37,872 bases of DNA from Brevibacillus reuszeri (GCF_002897295.1 NZ_BEXF01000037.1:1-37872); one strand, 5' to 3'. Shown: positions 23,201 to 31,721, counted from the first letter of the stretch. Notes: generated by a model from the sequence alone, not told the origin. A program made the numbers and translations.

Positions 23201-23422
23201 ATGCCAAAACCGGATGATCGTTCTGACAACGTAGAGAAGCTGCAAGAAATGCTACAAAATACGGAAGAGAGTATTCGCGAATCAGAGGATTACCTTTCTG
23301 CTCATGCTGGAGAGATTTCAGCAGAGGAAAAAGCGAACATTGAAGCAAAGAATCAGCGCCGAGAAGAGAGTATCGATGGATTTCGTTCGGAAATTCAGGA
23401 TGAAGCCTCGGAGCAATCATAG
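23201..23422 (+). CDS. tlp: Small acid-soluble spore protein Tlp
   Basis: 73 residues from the ATG at 23201 with GAAGGAG upstream. The sequence KPDDRSDNVEKLQEMLQNT, then a helix ending SAEEKANIEAKNQRREESIDGFRSEI, follows Tlp of Bacillus almost position by position. Tlp is a minor SASP made in the forespore and degraded on germination; the name 'thioredoxin-like' is historical. This is the clearest evidence that the host forms endospores. Forespore (sigma-G) transcription is expected, but I could not fix a promoter. A strong terminator follows. Confidence 0.93.
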   Translation: MPKPDDRSDNVEKLQEMLQNTEESIRESEDYLSAHAGEISAEEKANIEAKNQRREESIDGFRSEIQDEASEQS

Positions 23423-23429
23423 GTTTGCA

Positions 23430-23465
23430 AACGCCTGTTGCCCTCAAAGCGACAGGCGTTTTTTA
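23430..23465 (+). terminator. Terminator after tlp
   Basis: AACGCCTGT (23430-23438) and ACAGGCGTT (23452-23460), then TTTTT. Confidence 0.9.
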
Positions 23466-23548
23466 TATAAAGTGCAACAAAACATGAATTGTTTTGTGAA
23501 ACATGGTAATCTGTTAATGGTACAATCTGAAAAAAGAGGAGAAAGACC

Positions 23549-24661
23549 ATGAAACGACCAGAAGATACACGCGTCGTTGTCGGTATGTCCGGCGGCGTTG
23601 ACTCCTCCGTGACGGCTTACCTGCTCAAACAGCAGGGATATGACGTCATCGGCATCTTCATGAAAAACTGGGATGATACCGATGAATTCGGCCACTGCAC
23701 GGCGGAAGAAGATTTCCAGGATGTCCGACGCGTCTGTGAACAGATCGGCATTCCGTATTACACCGTAAACTTTGAAAAAGAATACATGGATAAAGTATTC
23801 CAGTATTTTTTGGATGAATATAAAAGAGGCCGTACGCCTAATCCTGACGTCATGTGCAATCGCGAAATCAAATTCGGCGAGCTGCTGGCCAAAGTAATGG
23901 ATTTGGGAGCCGATTATATAGCGACGGGTCACTACGCCCAAGTGAAGCACATCGACGGGGAGTACAAGCTAATCCGTGGTGTAGATAATAACAAAGATCA
24001 AACGTACTTTTTAAACGTGCTGGGGCAGGAGCAGCTGTCGAAAACGATGTTTCCGATCGGTCATCTGCCAAAGCCTGAAGTGCGTAAAATCGCAGAAGAA
24101 GCGGGACTCTACACTGCTAAGAAAAAGGACAGTACAGGGATTTGCTTTATTGGCGAGCGAAACTTCCGCGACTTTTTGCAAAATTATCTCCCTGCTAAGC
24201 CAGGCAACATCGAAACCGTGGATGGTGCCGTTATCGGTAGTCACGATGGATTAATGTACTACACACTAGGACAACGCCAAGGTCTTGGTATTGGAGGCGG
24301 CCACGGAACAAGCGGGCAGCCATGGTTTGTTGTGGATAAGGACCTGGAGCGCAATGCTCTCATCGTTGGCGAAGGCTCAGATCATCCGCGTCTGTATTCC
24401 ACTAGCTTGCTTGCAACTGATGTATCGTGGGTGAGTGACAAGCAGCCTGCGTCTACTTTTACCTGTACGGCGAAGTTTCGTTATCGCCAGCCGGATCAGG
24501 GCGTCACGGTCCATATACTAGACAATCATCAGGTCGAAGTCGTGTTTGATCAACCTCAAAAAGCAGTTACGCCGGGCCAAGCGGTCGTGTTTTATGACGG
24601 AGAGGTTTGTTTGGGCGGAGGAACTATTGATAAAGTACGTCTGATTGATAAAGAGAAATAG
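23549..24661 (+). CDS. mnmA: tRNA-specific 2-thiouridylase MnmA
   Basis: 370 residues. MnmA adds sulfur to U34 of tRNA-Lys, -Glu and -Gln. The PP-loop SGGVDSS is at residues 14-20. The catalytic cysteine pair is C103 (PDVMCNREIKF) and C199 (STGICFIGERNF). The C-terminal beta-barrel (TLGQRQGLGIGG, then VFYDGEVCLGGGTI) is complete. The RBS is AGAGGAGAAAGACC. Two smaller genes follow within 40 bases each and probably form one transcript ending at 25610. The usual partner cysteine desulfurase gene is not adjacent. Confidence 0.96.
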   Translation: MKRPEDTRVVVGMSGGVDSSVTAYLLKQQGYDVIGIFMKNWDDTDEFGHCTAEEDFQDVRRVCEQIGIPYYTVNFEKEYMDKVFQYFLDEYKRGRTPNPDVMCNREIKFGELLAKVMDLGADYIATGHYAQVKHIDGEYKLIRGVDNNKDQTYFLNVLGQEQLSKTMFPIGHLPKPEVRKIAEEAGLYTAKKKDSTGICFIGERNFRDFLQNYLPAKPGNIETVDGAVIGSHDGLMYYTLGQRQGLGIGGGHGTSGQPWFVVDKDLERNALIVGEGSDHPRLYSTSLLATDVSWVSDKQPASTFTCTAKFRYRQPDQGVTVHILDNHQVEVVFDQPQKAVTPGQAVVFYDGEVCLGGGTIDKVRLIDKEK

Positions 24662-24678
24662 ATTGACGGGGGAATTGG

Positions 24679-25011
24679 TTGGTGGATGCAGCGAAAAAGT
24701 CGAAAATCGTTATTTCTTCATTTTTAGCAGGAGCCGTTTTATTAGCAATTGTAGCAGTACTCGGTATGTCGTCGACAAATGAAGAGCATATGACGTCAAT
24801 TCAGCAAGTAATCAAGGAACAGGGCGGAGAGATCGTCGCCAAAGGCATTACCATAGTTCCGGTAGAAGAAAGTCCATTCGAAAAGAGTGGGAAAGGAAAT
24901 ACGATTTATCGCATTTACTATACTAAGGATGGGCAAAATCTGACTGCGTGGTTCCGCTCTGAGAACCACTCCTCTATAAAAAAAGAACCGGAAGAGTGGA
25001 TTCTTCCCTAA
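24679..25011 (+). CDS. Single-pass membrane/exported protein, unknown
   Basis: 110 residues from a TTG at 24679 (GTG at 24682 is equally possible) with GGGGGAA upstream. After AAKKSK comes one membrane helix (IVISSFLAGAVLLAIVAVLGM), then a 75-residue outside domain with GEIVAKGITIVPVEESPF and TIYRIYYTKDGQNLTAWFR, probably a small beta-sheet unit. It lies 17 bases after mnmA and 36 before the ACT-domain gene. No family is recognised. Confidence 0.75.
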   Translation: MVDAAKKSKIVISSFLAGAVLLAIVAVLGMSSTNEEHMTSIQQVIKEQGGEIVAKGITIVPVEESPFEKSGKGNTIYRIYYTKDGQNLTAWFRSENHSSIKKEPEEWILP

Positions 25012-25047
25012 CGTAAGAAAAATCGACTGGGAGAGTGAGGAATCGCC

Positions 25048-25560
25048 ATGACCCAATTTGCTGGATTGCGTGAGCTTGCAGGGCTGATTAGACGACTGGA
25101 GCCTGATCTGTCGGGTGCATCTATCAGTATCCTGGCTCATGAAAATCGAGAAGAAATCACGAAACAACTATTAGACGGACTAGGTGAGCGTGTACCGGTT
25201 CAAAACAGTGCCGGAGAATATGCCAATCATCTCGCTGTGCTTCGTGTAGGGGCGAATAAATATACGGTAGCACAGGACTGGCGTGAGGTTTATATCAGTG
25301 AAATCAACTACTGCTTCTGCCGCATCCCTCCAGGGGCGCATGGACTTTTGGTGCATCATACCGACTATCCTGGTGTTATTTATGATGTTTCGCGAAAGCT
25401 GGCTGATTTCGAGATCAATATCTCCAAGCTGAATGTATCCCGGGAGCAAAAGGGGAAGAATGCCTTGCTCATTTCTGTAACGGATGAAGAGATTACACCA
25501 AATGTTGTATCCGCCATCGAAGAACTACCCCAAATCAATAAAGTGGTTTCCCTTCAGTAA
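25048..25560 (+). CDS. ACT domain-containing protein
   Basis: 170 residues. The C-terminal 75 residues are an ACT amino-acid-binding domain: HHTDYPGVIYDVSRKLADF, then INISKLNVSREQKGKNALLISV and VVSAIEELPQINKVVSL, close to the regulatory domains of SerA and the SdaAB subunit of L-serine dehydratase. The N-terminal 95 residues resemble the intervening/beta-subunit fold of those enzymes but have no iron-sulfur cysteine set. It may be a free-standing serine sensor (inference). The RBS is GTGAGGAATCGCC. A terminator follows. Confidence 0.8.
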   Translation: MTQFAGLRELAGLIRRLEPDLSGASISILAHENREEITKQLLDGLGERVPVQNSAGEYANHLAVLRVGANKYTVAQDWREVYISEINYCFCRIPPGAHGLLVHHTDYPGVIYDVSRKLADFEINISKLNVSREQKGKNALLISVTDEEITPNVVSAIEELPQINKVVSLQ

Positions 25561-25582
25561 TTTGTAAGGGGTGCAATGAGAC

Positions 25583-25610
25583 ACCGCCTGCAGCGTGTGG
25601 GCGGTTTTTT
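25583..25610 (+). terminator. Terminator of the mnmA transcript
   Basis: ACCGCC (25583-25588) pairs with GGCGGT (25600-25605), followed by TTTTT. Confidence 0.8.
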
Positions 25611-25701
25611 GCGTTGCCTGAAGTAAATACTCGCTCAATCGGATATGCTAACGGTTATATGTCTTGTTTATGTGATAGAAAAGGCACAAGGAGTATCTGG
25701 T

Positions 25702-25935
25702 ATGTTCTATCTACTGCTTATGGCTGTTATCATTTGCGTAATTGCTGGTATTGTATTGCTTGCAAATAGAGCCTTTTTGTGGGGAACTGTGCTGATCCTG
25801 AGTGGCATTGGCTTATTTTGGTTGATGTACAACAGGTATAAATCGAGGGTGCGAAATAGCTGCGACTGTATGCCTGACATCCCGTGCTTGGAATGTCACA
25901 CGCCGGATTGCCTGGATTGCGGTGGTCATTCATGA
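25702..25935 (+). CDS. Small membrane protein with Cys-rich tail
   Basis: 77 residues from the ATG at 25702, with AAGGAG ten bases upstream. Two membrane helices (FYLLLMAVIICVIAGIVLL and FLWGTVLILSGIGLFWLMY) precede a basic linker (NRYKSRVRNS) and a tail holding six cysteines (C-D-C, then PCLECHTPDCLDCGGHS), which looks like a metal-binding or disulfide knuckle. The stop overlaps the start of the next gene as ATGA. No family is recognised. Confidence 0.75.
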   Translation: MFYLLLMAVIICVIAGIVLLANRAFLWGTVLILSGIGLFWLMYNRYKSRVRNSCDCMPDIPCLECHTPDCLDCGGHS

Positions 25936-26270
25936 AGGTAGACAAAAGGCTAGCCTTCCTCTCGTTTATTCCCTGTCATCGCCTGCCGTCCCGTTCTATT
26001 TGTTTGAACGGCAAACCTTTTCCGTTATGCGCACGGTGTATGGCCATCTTGCTTGGATACGTTTTTTTACCCGTGCTCTTTTGGTTCCCCTTGCCGTTTT
26101 ATGTTGGCTTCCTAATGCAGCTGCCGATGCTAGTCGACGGCTTCTCGCAGTATGGGAAGTGGCGAGAATCAACCAATCGGATTCGGATCATTACAGGGCT
26201 TTTAAGTGGGGTAGGTCAAGGTGTATTGATCGTCTCAGCTGTCTATTTTCTAGTAGAATCGCTGATGTAG
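25932..26270 (+). CDS. DUF2085 family membrane protein
   Basis: 112 residues; ATG at 25932 overlaps the previous stop (ATGA). DUF2085 features are clear: FIPCHRLPSRSICLNGKPFPLCARC near residues 12-36 with the conserved CHR and CARC motifs, MLVDGFSQYGKWRESTNRIRIITGLLSG near residues 67-94, and three hydrophobic helices. The family function is unknown. Coupling to the Cys-rich membrane protein suggests a joint, possibly metal- or redox-related role (inference). Confidence 0.85.
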   Translation: MKVDKRLAFLSFIPCHRLPSRSICLNGKPFPLCARCMAILLGYVFLPVLFWFPLPFYVGFLMQLPMLVDGFSQYGKWRESTNRIRIITGLLSGVGQGVLIVSAVYFLVESLM

Positions 26271-26289
26271 CAACCCTTGCTCATTATGC

Positions 26290-26318
26290 TTGACTACTAC
26301 GACATATTGAGGTAAAGT
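26290..26318 (+). promoter_or_regulatory. Promoter of the nrdIEF operon
   Basis: TTGACT (26290-26295), 17 bases, TAAAGT (26313-26318), placed directly before the cobalamin riboswitch. Confidence 0.6.
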
Positions 26319-26339
26319 AAGTTTTACCAACTACATATT

Positions 26340-26562
26340 GATGCGGAGAGGTGTTTGCCAACTAGATTTGGCAGACTTAATAGGGAAGTCGGTGAGATTC
26401 CGACGCGGTCCCGCCACTGTAATGAGAGAGTTCTATTCGAGGAAAGGCCACTGATCAGATGGGAAAAGTCGGGAAGGCTGAATGGAACGTTTGATCCCAA
26501 GCCAGGAGACCTGCCTCGCCGTTGACACGCAATAGTACCTACGGTAGATAGGGAAGTGTTCG
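26340..26562 (+). promoter_or_regulatory. Cobalamin riboswitch controlling nrdIEF
   Basis: The adenosylcobalamin-type core GTCCCGCCACTGT (26408-26420) and B12 box AAGCCAGGAGACCTGCC (26499-26515) are unmistakable. GGAAGTCGGTGAGATTCC precedes the core. A P13-type hairpin (GACAC at 26524 to GTGTT at 26560, loop with ACCTACGG) is shared with the metE riboswitch. B12 binding should favour the terminator at 26608. Confidence 0.95.
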
Positions 26563-26568
26563 AGCGCT

Positions 26569-26586
26569 CAATTCGCATGCGAATTG
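26569..26586. repeat. Perfect 18-base palindrome in the nrd leader
   Basis: CAATTCGCATGCGAATTG lies between the riboswitch and the terminator. It may form the antiterminator side (its GCATGCGAA can pair with parts of the terminator arm) or bind a dimeric regulator. Confidence 0.7.
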
Positions 26587-26607
26587 ATATGATCTTGTAT
26601 CATTATG

Positions 26608-26641
26608 CGCATTCGACATTTTAATCGTCGGATGCGTTTTT
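26608..26641 (+). terminator. Riboswitch-controlled terminator before nrdI
   Basis: CGCATTCGAC (26608-26617) pairs over ten bases with GTCGGATGCG (26627-26636), followed by TTTTT, 44 bases before the nrdI start. Confidence 0.9.
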
Positions 26642-26684
26642 CATTTGTACAGAAAGTATACATACGCAGTAAAGGATGAGGGAC

Positions 26685-27044
26685 ATGCTAATTGCTTTTG
26701 ATTCTAAAACAGGGAATGTACGCAGATTTGTTCAAAAGATCGATTTGCCGCATGTGGAAATTGATCCTGATATGATCATGGATGAACCGTTCATATTGGT
26801 TACGTACACGACCGGCTTTGGACAAGTACCTGAAAAAGTGACGACATTCCTGAAAGCAAATCATTCCTTGCTGCGCGGCGTATCGGCAAGCGGGAACCGC
26901 AACTGGGGGGCAAGCTTTGCCAAAAGTGCAGATACGATTGCAAATCTTTACGGCGTTCCGATAATATCAAAATTCGAATTGTCGGGAACAGGCCGAGATG
27001 TGGAACATTTTACGAGTGGGGTGGCAGCAATTGCGGCATATTGA
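26685..27044 (+). CDS. nrdI: NrdI flavodoxin-like protein of class Ib ribonucleotide reductase
   Basis: 119 residues from the ATG at 26685, with AAAGGATGAGGGAC upstream; the in-frame ATG at 26676 overlaps that site. NrdI is an FMN protein that supplies the oxidant for assembling the Mn2-tyrosyl radical cofactor in NrdF. Visible features are LIAFDSKTGNVRRF at the N-terminus, LVTYTTGFGQVP (about residues 38-49) and SASGNRNWGASFAKSAD (about 69-85), all typical of NrdI. The nrdE start lies inside its last codons. Confidence 0.95.
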   Translation: MLIAFDSKTGNVRRFVQKIDLPHVEIDPDMIMDEPFILVTYTTGFGQVPEKVTTFLKANHSLLRGVSASGNRNWGASFAKSADTIANLYGVPIISKFELSGTGRDVEHFTSGVAAIAAY

Positions 27045-29115
27045 ATTGAACAACCAACTGATGCAGCGCGGAGAAGACGGATTTTTTCAGCTTGAAAAGG
27101 ATCGTGAAGCCGTCGCAGATTTCATGAAAGAAGTTGAGGAAAAAACCTTGGCTTTTGCAAGTGTCAAAGAACGGATGGACTACCTGATTGAAAATGACTA
27201 CTACGAAAACGTCTACGATACGTATACAGCTTCGCAGGTAGAGGAAGTCTTCCGTCTGGCAAAAGACGCTTCATTTCAATTTGCATCGTATATGGCCATC
27301 TCCAAGTTTTATAAAGATTACGCGTTGAAAACAAACGACAAATCCATGTATTTGGAGCAGTACTCGGATCGGGTAGCGATTGTCGCACTCTCCTTGGGCC
27401 AAGGGGACTTCGAGCTAGCCAAGCGCTTGACGGTTTCCATGATGGATCAAAGACTGCAGCCCGCAACTCCGACTTTCTTGAATGCAGGAAAAAGTCGACG
27501 GGGTGAAATGGTTTCCTGTTTCTTACTGGAGATGGATGACTCGTTAAACTCGATTAACTATATTTTGGGAACGTGCATGCAGTTGTCCAAAATAGGCGGT
27601 GGTGTCGCTGTAAACCTGTCCAAGCTTCGCGGACGCGGCGAGCCGATCAAAGGTGTCGAGGGTGCAGCAAAAGGGGTCATGCCTGTACTCAAGCTGCTGG
27701 AGGATGCCTTCTCCTACGCAGACCAAATGGGACAGCGCAAAGGATCGGGAGCAGCATACTACAACATTTTTGGCTGGGATATTAATGAATTCCTTGATTG
27801 CAAAAAAATTAACGCTGATGAAAAGTCGCGGATTAAAACCTTGTCGATTGGCCTCATCGTTCCGAACGTCTTTTACAAGCTCGCTGAGGAAAACAAGCCG
27901 CTGACTGTGTTCGCTCCATACTCGGTGTACAAGGAATACGGCGTTCATCTGGATGATCTGGATCTGGACGAGATGTACGATGAGCTGGTAGCCAACGATC
28001 GAATCAAGAAAAAAGTAGTGATGAGCGCGCGTGACATGCTGACGAAAATCGCCATGATCCAGATGGAGTCTGGCTATCCATACATTATGAATAAAACAAA
28101 TGCGAACCGTGATCATGCCTTAAAAGATATTGGGGCAGTGAAGATGTCCAACCTGTGCACTGAAATTTTCCAGCTGCAGGAAACCTCCTCGATCATGAAT
28201 TACGGAGAGATGGACGTGATTCGTCGAGACATCAGCTGCAATCTGGCATCGCTTAATATCGCAAACGTAATGGAACGCAAAATGATTAAAGAGTCCGTCC
28301 ACGAAGGCATCGAAGCTATCACAGCAGTCAGTGACATGACGAAGGTAGAAAATGCGCCAGGTGTACAAAAAGCGAATCGCGAGCTGCACTCTGTCGGGCT
28401 TGGTGCCATGAATCTGAATGGCTATCTGGCGAAGAACAAAATCGCGTACGAGAGTGAAGAAGCGAAAGACTTTGTCCGGACTTTTTTCATGATGATGAAC
28501 TATTATTCACTCGAAATGAGCATGATGATTGCGAAAAAGAAAGAAACGACTTTCCTTGGCTTTGAGCATTCGGAATACGCAAAGGGCACGTACTTTAACA
28601 AGTATGTAACCACTGATTATCAGCCACGCACGGAAAAAGCAAAGCGGCTCTTCGAAGGCATGTATATCCCGACTACTGAAGACTGGGAGAACTTGAAGCA
28701 ACAGGTTCAAACTCATGGGCTGTATCATGCATACCGTCTGGCGATTGCACCGACCCAAAGCATTTCGTACATTCAAAATGCAACCTCCAGCGTCATGCCA
28801 ATCGTCGAGCATATCGAAACGAGAACGTATGCGAACTCGACGACGTATTATCCGATGCCGTATTTGTCCCAGGAAAATTATTTTTACTATAAATCGGCTT
28901 ACTCGATCGATCAGTTTAAAGTCATTGATCTGATTGCGGAAATCCAAGAGCATGTGGACCAAGGAATCTCGACGGTGTTGCATGTAAACAGTAACATCTC
29001 GACTCGCGAGCTTGCCCGCTACTACATCTATGCGGCGAAAAAAGGACTCAAGTCGCTCTACTACACACGCACCAAGCATTTGACTGTAGAAGAGTGCATT
29101 AGCTGCGCCATTTAA
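27031..29115 (+). CDS. nrdE: Class Ib ribonucleoside-diphosphate reductase, alpha subunit NrdE
   Basis: 694 residues from a TTG at 27031, preceded by GGGGTGG; it overlaps nrdI by 14 bases. GTG 27016 and ATG 26998 are possible but have no ribosome binding site. NrdE reduces ribonucleoside diphosphates. Key residues are visible: C163 (MVSCFLL, reducible pair), C376 (SNLCTEIF, thiyl radical or active-site pair region), RGRGEPIKGVEGAAKGV, the PTQSISYIQ loop and the C-terminal redox pair C689/C692 (CISCAI). There is no ATP-cone, as usual for NrdE. It is under the B12 riboswitch with nrdI and nrdF. Confidence 0.96.
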   Translation: MRHIELNNQLMQRGEDGFFQLEKDREAVADFMKEVEEKTLAFASVKERMDYLIENDYYENVYDTYTASQVEEVFRLAKDASFQFASYMAISKFYKDYALKTNDKSMYLEQYSDRVAIVALSLGQGDFELAKRLTVSMMDQRLQPATPTFLNAGKSRRGEMVSCFLLEMDDSLNSINYILGTCMQLSKIGGGVAVNLSKLRGRGEPIKGVEGAAKGVMPVLKLLEDAFSYADQMGQRKGSGAAYYNIFGWDINEFLDCKKINADEKSRIKTLSIGLIVPNVFYKLAEENKPLTVFAPYSVYKEYGVHLDDLDLDEMYDELVANDRIKKKVVMSARDMLTKIAMIQMESGYPYIMNKTNANRDHALKDIGAVKMSNLCTEIFQLQETSSIMNYGEMDVIRRDISCNLASLNIANVMERKMIKESVHEGIEAITAVSDMTKVENAPGVQKANRELHSVGLGAMNLNGYLAKNKIAYESEEAKDFVRTFFMMMNYYSLEMSMMIAKKKETTFLGFEHSEYAKGTYFNKYVTTDYQPRTEKAKRLFEGMYIPTTEDWENLKQQVQTHGLYHAYRLAIAPTQSISYIQNATSSVMPIVEHIETRTYANSTTYYPMPYLSQENYFYYKSAYSIDQFKVIDLIAEIQEHVDQGISTVLHVNSNISTRELARYYIYAAKKGLKSLYYTRTKHLTVEECISCAI

Positions 29116-29172
29116 TCCGATTTGCAGTGTAACGAAGAAAAATTGCAAGTATATAGAGAAGAGGAACGCCAC

Positions 29173-30123
29173 ATGAAAGCTGTCAATTGGAACAGGCCGG
29201 ACGACGATTTTACAATGACATTTTGGAACCAGAACATTATGCAGTTCTGGACAGATGACGAAATCCCGCTCTCTGACGACAAGATGTCCTGGATGGAGCT
29301 AAGCGCTGCTGAACGGGATACCTATAAAAAAGTGTTAGGTGGTCTCACTCTACTGGATACAGTACAGGGCGGAGTGGGTATGCCTAAAATCATGGAGCAT
29401 GTGGATGGACTGCAGCGCAAAGCTGTCCTCGCTTTTATGGGCATGATGGAGCAGATTCACGCTAAATCGTACAGCAGCATTTTTACCACACTTGCTGCAA
29501 CCGAAGAAATTGATGATATTTTCAGCTGGGTGGAGAAAAATCCATACCTGCAAAAGAAGGCCGCTCTCATCTCAACACGTTATCAAGAGATTCACTCTGA
29601 GAAGGATTTATATATGGCGATGGTGGCTTCCGTCTTTTTAGAAAGCTACCTGTTTTACAGCGGCTTTTTCTATCCGCTTTTCCTGGCAGGACAAGGAAAA
29701 ATGACGAGCAGTGGCGAAATCATTGACCTGATCGTGCGCGATGAAAGCATTCATGGACTTTATGTGGGTGTACTCGCTCAGGAAGTGTATCAGCGTCTGA
29801 GTGTCGCTGAGCAGTCAGCGGTGAAAGAGGAGCTGTATGCACTCCTGCAAGAATTGCATCAAAACGAAGAGGCGTATACGAGAGCGCTCTATACCGAAAT
29901 TGGACTTGCTGACGATGTTTTGGCCTATGTCCGTTACAATGCGAATAAAGCGCTGATGAATTTGGGACTCGATCCATTTTTCCCAGACGAAGAAGTCAAT
30001 CCAATCGTATTGAACGGCATTCGAACACATACCAAGCAGCATGACTTTTTCTCGAAAAAGGGCAATGGCTATGTTCGTACACTGAATGTAGAGCCGCTTT
30101 CTGACGACGATTTTAAATTTTAG
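29173..30123 (+). CDS. nrdF: Class Ib ribonucleoside-diphosphate reductase, beta subunit NrdF
   Basis: 316 residues from the ATG at 29173 with AGAGGAACGCCAC upstream. It carries the dimetal site and radical tyrosine: D62 (LLDTVQ), E93, H96 and Y100 (EQIHAKSY), E157 (FLESYLFYSGF), E191 and H194 (RDESIHG). The C-terminus ending SDDDFKF is the tail that docks on NrdE. Length fits B. subtilis NrdF (329). It closes the nrdIEF operon and is followed by a strong terminator. Confidence 0.96.
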   Translation: MKAVNWNRPDDDFTMTFWNQNIMQFWTDDEIPLSDDKMSWMELSAAERDTYKKVLGGLTLLDTVQGGVGMPKIMEHVDGLQRKAVLAFMGMMEQIHAKSYSSIFTTLAATEEIDDIFSWVEKNPYLQKKAALISTRYQEIHSEKDLYMAMVASVFLESYLFYSGFFYPLFLAGQGKMTSSGEIIDLIVRDESIHGLYVGVLAQEVYQRLSVAEQSAVKEELYALLQELHQNEEAYTRALYTEIGLADDVLAYVRYNANKALMNLGLDPFFPDEEVNPIVLNGIRTHTKQHDFFSKKGNGYVRTLNVEPLSDDDFKF

Positions 30124-30164
30124 CCACCAAAATAGCTTGATAAAACAAAATACCACCCAGCCTT

Positions 30165-30207
30165 ACACACACAAAATAGATAAGAGATTTTGTGTGTGTA
30201 TTTTTTT
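30165..30207 (+). terminator. Terminator of nrdIEF
   Basis: ACACACACAAAAT (30165-30177) pairs perfectly over 13 bases with ATTTTGTGTGTGT (30187-30199), followed by A and TTTTTTT. Confidence 0.92.
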
Positions 30208-30257
30208 GAACTTGTTTTGCAGGCTCTGACACAGGCAGTATGTAGCAGGAGGAGAGA

Positions 30258-31580
30258 ATGAATATTCGTGCCCTAACCGAACAATGGACTTCCATACTTG
30301 AACGTATAAAAATAACGGATGGCGAGATCATCGAGCTCACTGCAGATGAACCTTCAACCATACAGGAAATTCTTTCAGTGGAAGAAAAGCTTGGCATCCA
30401 GCTTCCTCATAACTTCAAGAAGGTGCTTATAGAATGGTCCAAGCATCTTTATTTTAGATGGATGCTATCCGATGAAGTTATACTGCCGCAGGAGTTTAGA
30501 GAGATATTTAGCGGAGAAATAGGCTGGAACCTGGAGTGGCTGCAGTATTGGCACGAAGAATATGCGGAAGAGGGGTACGCTAGCAGCTTAGCAGGAAAAC
30601 TCACATTTTTTCATGTTGGTAACGGTGATTATTTAGCGCTGGATTTACAGTATGATGGTGAGCCACCTGTCGTCTATTGGGATCACGAGACAAACGAGGT
30701 TACACTACTTGCTTCTTCCTTTTCGGAATACCTAAGCAAGATGACAGAGCTTGGCTGTATTGGTGCAGAAATGTGGCAATATGAATGTTTTTTAGGATCG
30801 GGCGGAATTGAAACAAACTCTGATGCTGCCCAGCGGTGGAAAGCATGGTTTCAATCTTTTCTGAGTCTACAATTTGAAGCTGCCAAAGAGTCCATCGAGT
30901 CCTTATTTCAATACATTTTGTACCACGGTGAAGTAAACAGCAGAGAAGTATCAGTATTTCAATCCTTTCAACATGACGAAATTCTTCATCATGTATGGAA
31001 ACGGCTCCCCACTTCCTCGCGCGAGGAATCAAAAGTGTTGTGCATGATCGTAGGAGAGGTAGTTGGAAAAGATGCCGCAGCGTGGGTTAGGGAACTCTGG
31101 GTAGAACCAGGTACGATAAATCCTGTGGATCGGTCATATTTAACAGCAAGATGCTTACCTATCGATGAGGCTTACCAGCTCATTGTGAATTACGTAGAAG
31201 AATCAAAAGGAAAAGAGATTGAAGGCTATGAAGCATTGCGTCATCTATCTGCGCTCGAGTCCAATCGGGTGATTACCTGGCTTGAGAAGAACTGCCGATT
31301 GCCTGCAACAGATGGATGGGCTGCATTATTCGCAATTTCAAAACCGTCCTGGGACGATTTGAAGCATTGGGCTGAATTGGAGACGCGGCATCGCTTAACT
31401 ATCATCCATGCACTAGAAGAAATGATACGAGAACAGAATGCCCAATTAAAGGTTTATGGGGTTCCAAGCAAGGAAGAAATGTTGGACTTTTTAGGGAGAT
31501 TACATGATTCGGAAATCCTGAACACCAAGAAAGCGATTATCAGAAAAGTCGTTGATCAGGTGGATAAGATCTTATTGTAG
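30258..31580 (+). CDS. SMI1/KNR4 (SUKH-1) family protein
   Basis: 440 residues; ATG at 30258 with AGGAGGAGAGA upstream. Residues 1-165 are a SUKH-1 domain: ADEPSTIQEILSVEEKLGIQLPHNFKKVLIEWSKH, then LTFFHVGNGDYLALDL and the PPVVYWDHETNEVTLLASSFSEYL end. Many SUKH proteins are immunity proteins to polymorphic toxins, others are housekeeping. The remaining 275 residues are mostly helical, perhaps a HEAT-like extension, and I do not recognise them. No toxin gene is adjacent. It stands between the nrd terminator and the metE riboswitch and is probably monocistronic. Confidence 0.8.
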   Translation: MNIRALTEQWTSILERIKITDGEIIELTADEPSTIQEILSVEEKLGIQLPHNFKKVLIEWSKHLYFRWMLSDEVILPQEFREIFSGEIGWNLEWLQYWHEEYAEEGYASSLAGKLTFFHVGNGDYLALDLQYDGEPPVVYWDHETNEVTLLASSFSEYLSKMTELGCIGAEMWQYECFLGSGGIETNSDAAQRWKAWFQSFLSLQFEAAKESIESLFQYILYHGEVNSREVSVFQSFQHDEILHHVWKRLPTSSREESKVLCMIVGEVVGKDAAAWVRELWVEPGTINPVDRSYLTARCLPIDEAYQLIVNYVEESKGKEIEGYEALRHLSALESNRVITWLEKNCRLPATDGWAALFAISKPSWDDLKHWAELETRHRLTIIHALEEMIREQNAQLKVYGVPSKEEMLDFLGRLHDSEILNTKKAIIRKVVDQVDKILL

Positions 31581-31629
31581 AGCCACGATTGCCTTGATTT
31601 GAGGTTGGAATTATTTCTTTCGGTAAAGT

Positions 31630-31658
31630 TTGACATGACAAAAAATGGTTTGCATGTT
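31630..31658 (+). promoter_or_regulatory. Candidate promoter of metE
   Basis: A consensus -35 box TTGACA (31630-31635) with a poor -10 box CATGTT 17 bases on (31653-31658). It lies upstream of the riboswitch. Confidence 0.4.
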
Positions 31659-31721
31659 ACTGTATGAAAAGATGTTGCCAGCTAGTCTAAGGGGTACATG
31701 CTTTGCTTTTTAAAACTGCAT

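Noticed and set aside
27544..28116. 190-codon open frame on the minus strand
   Set aside because: It lies wholly antisense inside nrdE, with no ribosome binding site and no recognisable protein pattern.
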